Of a stretch of 7,942 nt of DNA, positions 1 through 5,755 are shown one piece after another. How positions within the stretch are numbered: the stretch's first letter is position 1; every line of letters begins with the position of its first letter. The position numbers and the translations under genes were made by a program. A model generated the notes under the pieces. The model was not told the origin of the DNA. It saw nothing but the letters and a program-made list of their open reading frames with translations, and did no database searches. The stretch comes from Rhodospirillales bacterium (lineage in GTDB: Bacteria > Pseudomonadota > Alphaproteobacteria > UBA828). Location of the stretch: NCBI GenBank assembly GCA_026712885.1, contig JAPOPO010000463.1, forward strand, positions 1 to 7,942, given 5' to 3'.

Positions 1-21
1 CTCCTGGAGGGCGACCCGTGA
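1..21 (+). CDS. C-terminal end of an unidentified upstream gene (partial)
   Basis: The frame starting at base 1 reads Leu-Leu-Glu-Gly-Asp-Pro followed by TGA at 19-21. That stop overlaps the GTG start of the next gene as GTGA, the usual arrangement for translationally coupled genes. Six codons are too few to identify a product. The call rests only on the overlap geometry and could be chance. Confidence 0.3.
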   Translation, partial: LLEGDP

Positions 22-560
22 GCGTCCGCGAGTTCGACGACGACCTCGTTCTCCATCCGCCGAGCATCTTGCGCTGGCGTGGCCGCCGGGTCGCCTGCGC
101 CATCGGGTGGGGCGGGGTGCGGAGCAACAAGCGCGAGGGCGACGGCGCGACGCCCGCCGGCCGCTTCCCCCTCCGCCGGGTTCTCTACAGGCCCGACCGC
201 ATGGCGCCGCCGCGCACGGCGCTCCCCATCGCGCCGCTGAGCCCGCGGGATGGCTGGTGCGACGACCCCGACCATTCCCTCTACAACCAGGCGCTCCGCC
301 TGCCTCACGACGCCCGTCACGAGAAGCTCTGGCGGGCGGATCGCGTGTACGACCTGATCGTCATCCTCGGACACAACGACGCGCCCGTCGTGCCGGGCAT
401 GGGGAGCGCCGTCTTTCTCCACGTGGCCCAGCCGGACTACGCACCGACCGCAGGCTGCGTCGCCGTGTCGGCAGGCGATCTGCTGACGATCCTGGCCGGC
501 GTGAACCGCCGGACGTGCCTACGCGTTCCGCACGCCGGGGCGTCGATTGGCCGGGGCTAG
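18..560 (+). CDS. L,D-transpeptidase catalytic domain (YkuD-fold) protein, no signal peptide
   Basis: This 180-residue protein carries the YkuD-type L,D-transpeptidase core. Residues 112-121 (DLIVILGHND) lead into the active-site segment, where His135 (FLHVAQPDY) is followed by Thr-Ala-Gly-Cys-Val, with Cys147 as the predicted nucleophile. An early GDGATPAGRF segment (41-50) is also typical of this family. Family members form or remodel 3-3 peptidoglycan cross-links, or attach proteins to peptidoglycan, in the periplasm. Here, however, the N-terminus (MSVREFDDDLVLHPPS) is charged and has no hydrophobic signal sequence, so export is not evident. The GTG start at 18 is preceded by a good ribosome binding site, CTGGAGG at 4-10, and overlaps the stop of an upstream reading frame. 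The gene converges on yggS with a 4-bp overlap. The fold assignment is strong; the cellular role is uncertain. Confidence 0.88.
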   Translation: MSVREFDDDLVLHPPSILRWRGRRVACAIGWGGVRSNKREGDGATPAGRFPLRRVLYRPDRMAPPRTALPIAPLSPRDGWCDDPDHSLYNQALRLPHDARHEKLWRADRVYDLIVILGHNDAPVVPGMGSAVFLHVAQPDYAPTAGCVAVSAGDLLTILAGVNRRTCLRVPHAGASIGRG

Positions 561-1270
561 CGTGGGGGCCGGGCCCCGAAGATCGCGGTACCGATCCTGA
601 CGTGAGTGGCGCCGAGCGCGATCGCGGCGCGGTAGTCGGCTGACATGCCCGTGCTGAGCTTGTCGAGGCCGTGGCGCGCGGCGAGCTCCCGCAGCAGCGT
701 AAAATGGCGTGCAGGGTCTTCGGCGGCGGGCGGGATGCACATGAGCCCGATCACCGGCAGCATCAGGTCGTCCCGGCACTGCGCGAGCAGCGCATCGAGG
801 CCGTCCGGCAGCACGCCGGCCTTTTGCGGCTCGGCGCCGGTGTTGACCTGGACAAAGCAGTCCGGCCGCTTGCCCTGGCGATCCATCTCGCGGGCAAGCG
901 CTGTCGCCAGCTTCGGCCGGTCGATCGCGTGGATGGCGTCGGCGACCGCCACAGCGTCCCGCGCCTTGTTGGTTTGTAGCGCTCCGATGTAGTGAAGCAC
1001 CGCACCGGGCCATTCGGCGCGGAGCGCGTGCCACTTCTCGCTCGCCTCCTGCACCCTGTTCTCGCCGAAGGTCGTGTGGCCGGCGAACAGCGCAGGCAGG
1101 ATTCGGCTTGGGGGGTGTCCCTTGGAAACGGCGATCAGCGTAATCTCGCCCGCGTCGCGCCCGGCGGCCCGCGCCGCGTCCTGGACCTCGGCCATGACGG
1201 CGGCCAGATTGGCCGCGACATCGACGGCCGGCGGGCCGTCTGCGCGAGGAGCGGGAGATGCGTGCGCCAT
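557..1270 (-). CDS. yggS: YggS/PLPBP-family pyridoxal phosphate-binding protein
   Basis: This 237-residue protein belongs to the PLP homeostasis family (YggS, YlmE, PROSC): a single TIM barrel that binds pyridoxal 5'-phosphate and affects vitamin B6 and amino/keto-acid balance without a firmly known reaction. The PLP lysine is Lys50 in LIAVSKG. Other family marks are TFGENRVQEA (67-76), the IGALQTNKA segment (95-103), VQVNTG (140-145), LSTGMSADY (205-213) and the C-terminal phosphate-binding VRIGTAIFG (224-232). The reading frame is open to 1435, but the conserved barrel starts near residue 20 of this model and the longer form would run deep into the divergent neighbour, so the ATG at 1270 is preferred. 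There is no strong Shine-Dalgarno sequence before it. Its stop shares CTAG with the transpeptidase gene. Family assignment is very secure; the start is less so. Confidence 0.95.
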   Translation of the reverse strand: MAHASPAPRADGPPAVDVAANLAAVMAEVQDAARAAGRDAGEITLIAVSKGHPPSRILPALFAGHTTFGENRVQEASEKWHALRAEWPGAVLHYIGALQTNKARDAVAVADAIHAIDRPKLATALAREMDRQGKRPDCFVQVNTGAEPQKAGVLPDGLDALLAQCRDDLMLPVIGLMCIPPAAEDPARHFTLLRELAARHGLDKLSTGMSADYRAAIALGATHVRIGTAIFGARPPR

Positions 1271-1292
1271 GGGAACCTGAGTCGAGCGAGCG

Positions 1293-1910
1293 ATGGGAAC
1301 GCTAGCAGAGGCAGCGGCTGGTCTCAAACGAGCTGCGGAGAGCGCGCTGCCCGCGCTCATCCTGATGACCGACGAGGTGCGTCTCGCCGATCCCTTGCCC
1401 GCGGCTCGCGCGCTGCCGGCGGGGAGCGCCATCATCTTTCGCCACTATGGCGTGCCGGAACGCACCGCCCTCGCCCGCCGCCTCGCCGCCGTCGCGCGCC
1501 GACGCGGACTGGTCCTTCTGGTGGGGGAAGACCCCGTGCTCGCGAGGCGCGTCGGCGCGGCAGGGGTCCATCTGCCGGAGCGTGCCATTCGCCGCGCGGG
1601 TGCGGGGGGCCGGCCGCGGGAGGGGCTGCTCCCCGCCCCCGCCCATCCCCCCGCGGCGCTGCGCGCTGCGGCCGCCGCCGGCGCCGATGCCGCTCTGCTC
1701 TCCCCGATCTTCGCCACCGCAAGCCATCCGGACGTCCGCGCCCTCGGGCTCCAGCGCTTCACGGCGCTCGCGCAGGCAAGCCCGCTCCCGGTCTATGCCC
1801 TCGGCGGCATCGACGAAGCCCGTGCAAGTCTGTTGCGGAGCAGCGGCGCCATCGGCATCGCCGGCATCGGCGGCATCGGCGGGCTTATCCCCCAGGCTCC
1901 CGGTCGGTGA
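1293..1910 (+). CDS. Thiamine phosphate synthase-like protein (ThiE/TenI family), probably divergent
   Basis: This 205-residue TIM-barrel protein is related to ThiE, which joins HMP-PP and thiazole phosphate to make thiamine phosphate, and to TenI, which is a thiazole tautomerase. Family features in order are ALILMTDE (21-28), IIFRHYG (47-53), LVLLVGEDPVLARRVGAAGVH (73-93), LLSPIFATASHP (135-146... start of the phosphate loop), YALGGID (168-174) and AIGIAGIG (186-193). Several positions that bind Mg and diphosphate in true ThiE look changed: the usual N-D pair is Gly-Glu, the GQED loop after VH is Leu-Pro-Glu-Arg, and the lysine of the PT-x-TK loop appears to be His. It is thus more likely TenI-like or of altered function than a standard synthase. 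It lies 22 bp from divergent yggS. The C-terminus contains a short Gly-Ile-Gly repeat and overlaps the end of the cysN'-cysC gene by 26 bp. Confidence 0.82.
   Translation: MGTLAEAAAGLKRAAESALPALILMTDEVRLADPLPAARALPAGSAIIFRHYGVPERTALARRLAAVARRRGLVLLVGEDPVLARRVGAAGVHLPERAIRRAGAGGRPREGLLPAPAHPPAALRAAAAAGADAALLSPIFATASHPDVRALGLQRFTALAQASPLPVYALGGIDEARASLLRSSGAIGIAGIGGIGGLIPQAPGR
1854..1880 (+). repeat. Three tandem 9-bp repeats inside the ThiE-like gene
   Basis: GGCATCGCC at 1854-1862 is followed by two exact copies of GGCATCGGC (1863-1871, 1872-1880). They encode Gly-Ile-Ala, Gly-Ile-Gly, Gly-Ile-Gly at residues 188-196. The copies lie just before the tail that overlaps the convergent cysN'-cysC gene. 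Confidence 0.85.
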
Positions 1911-3198
1911 GCGCGAAGTGCCGTTCGATATGGTCGGTCAGCGCCTGTAGCGACCGCTCGACCGGGCGGTCGCCGGTATCGACCGTGAGTTCGGGCCGGT
2001 CCGGCGGCTCGTAGGGCGCCGAGATGCCGGTGAAATCCGCGATCTCGCCCGCCCGTGCCCGCCGGTAGAGCCCCTGGGGATCGCGCGCCTCACACACCTC
2101 GAGCGGCGCGCGGACGTAGACCTCGTGAAAGCCATTCGGGCTCACCCGCTCGGCCGCCGCGCGCGCCCGCGCGCGATCCGAGCGGTAGGGCGAGATGAAC
2201 GCGGTCAGCACGATGAAGCCCGCGTCTGCGAACAGCGCCGCCACCTCGCCCACGCGCCGGATGTTCTCGGCGCGGTCCTCGGGTGAGAAGCCAAGCGTGG
2301 CGTTGAGACCGCGCCGGACGTTGTCGCCATCGAGCGCGTAGACCTGGTAGCCCTTGCGGAAGAGATGGTCCTCGGCCTCGATGGCGAGAGTGGACTTGCC
2401 GGCACCGGAAAGGCCGGTGAGCCAGATTACGCCGACCGCGTGCCGGTTGCGCCGGGTGCGCGCGGCGCGGCTTACCCCGTGGTCGATGACGGATACGTTG
2501 CTGGAGCACCCGGTGATGAGCGCGCGCTGGTCGGGATAGCCCTCCATGCCGATGAGCCCGACGCCAACGACCTCGCTCCCGTCGGCAAGGACGCATCGGC
2601 CGGTCCGGGGGTTGGCCTCGAATTCGTCGAGCGCCAGCATCGTGCGGCTGCGCAGGATGACCTCGGCGATGCCGTCGCCGGTCACTTGCCCATCCGGCGC
2701 GCCGGGGTCAATCACGCGGTCGATGGACTGCACCTCGACGTCTGCGGCGGCGGTGCCGAGCCGGAGCGTGAAGCGCCGGCCGGGCTCGAGCGGCCCACGC
2801 CTAAGCCAATACAGCCTGGCGCGGAACACGTCTGTCTCGATCGGCGGCTCGTCCAGGTGGCTTACCGTCTCTCCCCGCTCGATGACGAGCTGCGTGTCGA
2901 GCGTAAGCCCGATCGGGCGTCCCGCCGTGGCCTCGGTGAGCGGCGCCGGCACGTCCCGCACCTCGATGCCGGCGACGCGCGCGGTCTGGTTGGAGGGCGA
3001 GAACAGCACGTGGTCGCCCACGCTCACCCGGCCGGTCTCGATCCGCCCAGCGATAACTCGGCGATTGTCGGAGTAATGGACACCTTCGACCGGCATCCGG
3101 AGCGGCAGCGCATCGCGTTCGCTCAAGGTATCGCCGGCGGCCGGGATGCGGAGTGCGTCGAGCAGGCGCTCAAACGAATCTTCCGTTTCGCAATCCAT
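1885..3198 (-). CDS. cysC: CysN beta-barrel domains fused to APS kinase (CysC), lacking the GTPase domain
   Basis: This 437-residue protein is a shortened CysNC. Residues about 33-118 match domain II of the ATP-sulfurylase GTPase subunit CysN (RRVIAGRIETGRVSVGDHVL, FSPSNQTARV). Residues about 120-215 match domain III (FRARLYWL, ending EFEANPRTGRCVLADGSEV). A linker leads to a complete adenylyl-sulfate kinase (about 253-430) with P-loop GLSGAGKST (262-270), YALDGDNVRRGLN (287-299), GFSPEDRAENIRRV (303-316), FISPYR (334-339) and DPQGLYRRARAGEIADFTGI (373-392). The kinase should therefore make PAPS from APS and ATP in the cytoplasm. The roughly 200-residue GTPase domain of CysN, with its own P-loop, DxxG and NKxD, is absent; the in-frame codons before the ATG are TGA-GCC, so no extension exists. 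CysD is not in the window. It is last in the trpD-to-moeA cluster, 25 bp after moeA, without an obvious Shine-Dalgarno sequence. No internal frameshift is visible. Confidence 0.93.
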   Translation of the reverse strand: MDCETEDSFERLLDALRIPAAGDTLSERDALPLRMPVEGVHYSDNRRVIAGRIETGRVSVGDHVLFSPSNQTARVAGIEVRDVPAPLTEATAGRPIGLTLDTQLVIERGETVSHLDEPPIETDVFRARLYWLRRGPLEPGRRFTLRLGTAAADVEVQSIDRVIDPGAPDGQVTGDGIAEVILRSRTMLALDEFEANPRTGRCVLADGSEVVGVGLIGMEGYPDQRALITGCSSNVSVIDHGVSRAARTRRNRHAVGVIWLTGLSGAGKSTLAIEAEDHLFRKGYQVYALDGDNVRRGLNATLGFSPEDRAENIRRVGEVAALFADAGFIVLTAFISPYRSDRARARAAAERVSPNGFHEVYVRAPLEVCEARDPQGLYRRARAGEIADFTGISAPYEPPDRPELTVDTGDRPVERSLQALTDHIERHFALTDREPGG

Positions 3199-3223
3199 GG
3201 CTCAGCCGGGGCGCGCAGCCACC

Positions 3224-4441
3224 CTAGAGCGCCGGTGCGCCGCCTTCGAGGGGGATGATGTCCACCGCCGTGCCTTGCGGTGCCGCCGGCGCGTGGGGCG
3301 GCCGGACCACGAGGCATTGCGCCTTGACCAGCAGCGACAGCATCGAGCTGTCCTGCTTCGCGAACGGCGTGGCGATGAGCGCGCCGCTCCCGTCGCGGGT
3401 GAGCGTCGCGCGCAGGTAGTCTTCGCGGTCGTCGTTCTCGCGGACGTCGGCGCCGAGGCTCGCCCGCTGCACGACGGGCTGGGTGCCTTCGTCGGTGCCG
3501 AGCATTCGTGCCATGGCGGGCCTCAGGAAGATCAGCGCGCAGACCAGCGATGAAACCGGGTTGCCTGGCAGGCCGAGCAGGCGGGTGCCGCCGACGGTGC
3601 CGAACATCAGCGGCTTGCCGGGCCGCATGGCGATCTTCCAGAAGTCGAGGGCGAGCCCTTCGTCCTTGAGGGCATCGCGGATCAGGTCGTGCTCGCCCAC
3701 CGAGGCGCCGCCGGTGGTGATCAAGAGGTCGGCGCCGCGCGCGCCGGCGGCGAGGTGCACCAGGGAGGCCTCATCGTCGCGCGCGATGCCGAGGTCGATG
3801 GCCTCGCCGCCGCAGCCTTCCACCACCGCGCGCAGCGCGTGGGTGTTGGAGCTCACGATCTGGTTCGCGCCCAGCGGCTCGCCCGGCATGACGATTTCGT
3901 CGCCCGTGGCGAGCAGCGCGACGCGAGGCTTGCGCCGCACCGTGAGCCACGGCTGGTTCATGGCGGCGGCAAGCCCGATGGCACGCGCGTCCAGCCGCGT
4001 GCCGGCCGGGACGCCCACCTCGCCCGCGCGAAAATCGAGCCCGGCAGGGCGGATGTAGCGGCCCGCCGGCGCGCCTGCGCGCACGGTGATGGCATCGCCG
4101 TCCGCTTCGGTGTTCTCTTGAATCACAATGGTGTCGGCGCCTTCCGGCACCGGTGCGCCGGTGAAGATGCGCACCATCTCGCCGGGGCCGACCATGCCCT
4201 CGAAGCGCGCACCGGCCGGCACGCTGCCGATCTGGCGCAGCGTTGCAGGTGGGTCCGCGACATCGGCAGCGCGGGCCGCGTAGCCGTCCATCGCCGAAAC
4301 CGCGAAGGGTGGCTGCGTGATCCGGGCGACGATATCCGCCGCGAGCACGCGGCCGTGGGCCACAGCGAGCGGCACGGTCTCCGCCGGCAGCGGCGAAAAG
4401 GCGGCGGTGATGCGGGCGACCGCGTCTGCGACCGAAATCAT
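3224..4441 (-). CDS. moeA: Molybdopterin molybdotransferase MoeA
   Basis: This 405-residue protein is of usual MoeA length and inserts molybdate into adenylylated molybdopterin in the last step of molybdenum cofactor synthesis. Visible marks are AMDGYA (50-55), VPAGARF (74-80), RIFTGAPVPEGADTIVIQEN (91-110), IRPAGLDFRAGE (130-141), the MogA-like MPT-binding domain LLATGDEIV (176-184) with NQIVSSN (193-199), LLITTGGASVGEHD (239-252), RPGKPLMFG (273-281) and LPGNPVSS (291-298). A C-terminal beta domain (about 320-405) completes the fold. The ATG lies 3 bp after the moaC stop and lacks a strong Shine-Dalgarno sequence, which fits translational coupling. It is followed after 25 bp by the cysN'-cysC gene. 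No truncation or odd composition was noticed. Confidence 0.96.
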   Translation of the reverse strand: MISVADAVARITAAFSPLPAETVPLAVAHGRVLAADIVARITQPPFAVSAMDGYAARAADVADPPATLRQIGSVPAGARFEGMVGPGEMVRIFTGAPVPEGADTIVIQENTEADGDAITVRAGAPAGRYIRPAGLDFRAGEVGVPAGTRLDARAIGLAAAMNQPWLTVRRKPRVALLATGDEIVMPGEPLGANQIVSSNTHALRAVVEGCGGEAIDLGIARDDEASLVHLAAGARGADLLITTGGASVGEHDLIRDALKDEGLALDFWKIAMRPGKPLMFGTVGGTRLLGLPGNPVSSLVCALIFLRPAMARMLGTDEGTQPVVQRASLGADVRENDDREDYLRATLTRDGSGALIATPFAKQDSSMLSLLVKAQCLVVRPPHAPAAPQGTAVDIIPLEGGAPAL

Positions 4442-4444
4442 CGC

Positions 4445-4924
4445 TCACGGCGCCCGGAATTCGCCCGACCGGCCGCCCGCCTTGTGGGTGAGCCGCACGT
4501 CGGTGATGCGCATGCCGCGATCGGCGGCCTTGCACATGTCGTAGACGGTGAGCGCGGCGACGCTGGCGGCGGTCAGCGCCTCCATCTCGACCCCGGTGCG
4601 CGCGGTGATACGGCAGCTTGCCTCGATATCCACGGCGCCCGCCGCCTCGTCGCAGCTAAGCGTCACGTCGACGGCGCTGAGCGCGAGCGGATGACAGAGC
4701 GGGATCAGATCGGCGGTGCGCTTGGCGGCCATGATGCCGGCGAGGCGGGCGACACCGAGAACGTCGCCCTTGGCGACGCCGCCTTCCTCGATCAGCCGCA
4801 CGGTCTCGGGCTTCATCAGCACCCGCGCCCGCGCCGTCGCCCGGCGCTCCGTCACCTCCTTCTCGGTCACGTCCACCATGCGCGCCTTGCCCTCGGCGTC
4901 GATGTGAGTGAGCCGGGTCACCAC
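4445..4924 (-). CDS. moaC: Cyclic pyranopterin monophosphate synthase MoaC
   Basis: This 159-residue enzyme converts the MoaA product 3',8-cyclo-7,8-dihydro-GTP into cyclic pyranopterin monophosphate in molybdenum cofactor synthesis. Recognised active-site residues, each one position later than in the E. coli protein, are Lys52 (AKGDV), His78 (LIPLCHPL), Glu113 and Glu115 (GVEMEALTA), Asp129 and Lys132 (VYDMCKA). The length is normal for the family. Two GTG codons stand in a row (4922-4924 and 4919-4921). The Shine-Dalgarno-like GGAGGG on the minus strand ends 4 nt before the first and 7 nt before the second, so the true start may be the second, giving 158 residues. The first GTG directly abuts the trpC TAA stop. 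moaA and moaE/moaD are not in the window. Confidence 0.97.
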   Translation of the reverse strand: MVTRLTHIDAEGKARMVDVTEKEVTERRATARARVLMKPETVRLIEEGGVAKGDVLGVARLAGIMAAKRTADLIPLCHPLALSAVDVTLSCDEAAGAVDIEASCRITARTGVEMEALTAASVAALTVYDMCKAADRGMRITDVRLTHKAGGRSGEFRAP

Positions 4925-5755
4925 TTAGCCCTCCGCTGCCTGCGGGGCCGGCGCAGCGCCGGATACAGGAGCGAGCAGCGCGGCCGTCGCCGCCGCGACA
5001 TCAGCCTGGCGCATCAGGGATTCGCCGACCAGGAAGCGGCGCACGCCGAGCGCCATCATCCGCGCGATGTCGTCCGGGCCATGAAGGCCACTCTCGCAGA
5101 CGACGGGCGGCCCGTCGGCCGCGAGCGGCGCGAGGCGGCCGGTGGTCGCGAGATCGACTTTCAGGGTCTTCAGGTTGCGGTTGTTGACGCCGAGCAGCGA
5201 GGCGTTGAGCGGAAGCGCTCGCCGGAGCTCATGCTCGTCGTGCACCTCAACCAGCGTGTCCATGCCGAGCTCGTACGCCGCTGCCGCAAGCTCGGCGGCC
5301 TGATCGTCGCCGAGAGCGGCCATGATGAGCAGGATGCAGTCCGCGCCCAGCGCCCGCGCCTCCACCACCTGATAGGGGTCGAGCATGAAGTCCTTGCGCA
5401 GCACGGGAAGCGCGACCGCCGCGTGCGCCTCCACGAGATACCGGTCTTCCCCCTGGAAGTAGTCCTTGTCCGTCAGCACCGAGAGGCAGGCTGCGCCGCC
5501 GGCTGCATAGGCGGCCGCCAGCGCGGGCGGGTCGAACTCGGCGCGGATCAGACCCTTGCTCGGCGATGCCCTCTTGAGCTCGGCGAGGAGCGCCGGGCGG
5601 CCGGAGTCCGCGACCGCGCCGAGCGCTGCGGCGAAGCCGCGCGGCGCCTCGACCGCCTGCGCGCGTTCCGCCAGCGCCGCCTGGGAGACGGCGCGCTTGC
5701 GGGCCGCGACGTGATGGCGCTTGTCGTCGCAGATCTTGGCGAGGACGTCGCTCAT
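4925..5755 (-). CDS. trpC: Indole-3-glycerol phosphate synthase TrpC
   Basis: This 276-residue single-domain TIM barrel closes the ring of CdRP to indole-3-glycerol phosphate in tryptophan synthesis. Catalytic residues are visible in register with the archaeal enzyme: Glu59 and Lys61 (LLAELKRASPSKG), Lys121 (VLRKDFMLDPYQV), Glu170 (LVEVHDEHEL), Asn191 (GVNNRNLKTL), Glu221 and Ser222 (VVCESGLHG), plus the phosphate-binding FLVGESLMR (241-249). It is not fused to TrpF. The frame is open well upstream to 6205, but that part is an out-of-frame shadow of trpD. The ATG at 5755 overlaps the trpD stop as ATGA, which fixes the start and implies coupled translation. The last 15 residues are Ala/Pro-rich and beyond the conserved barrel. 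Confidence 0.97.
   Translation of the reverse strand: MSDVLAKICDDKRHHVAARKRAVSQAALAERAQAVEAPRGFAAALGAVADSGRPALLAELKRASPSKGLIRAEFDPPALAAAYAAGGAACLSVLTDKDYFQGEDRYLVEAHAAVALPVLRKDFMLDPYQVVEARALGADCILLIMAALGDDQAAELAAAAYELGMDTLVEVHDEHELRRALPLNASLLGVNNRNLKTLKVDLATTGRLAPLAADGPPVVCESGLHGPDDIARMMALGVRRFLVGESLMRQADVAAATAALLAPVSGAAPAPQAAEG

Noticed and set aside
992..2014. Plus-strand 340-codon open frame spanning yggS and the ThiE-like gene
   Set aside because: It is out of frame with the ThiE-like gene, antisense to yggS and cysN'-cysC, and its product is Arg/His-rich without domains.
3199..3223. Frameshifted or hidden CysN GTPase domain upstream of cysN'-cysC
   Set aside because: The upstream codons are TGA-GCC and the next DNA is intact moeA, so there is no room for a GTPase domain or its remnants.
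2365..3258. Plus-strand open frame of 297 codons opposite cysN'-cysC
   Set aside because: It is antisense to a gene with clear domains, and its product shows no family features.
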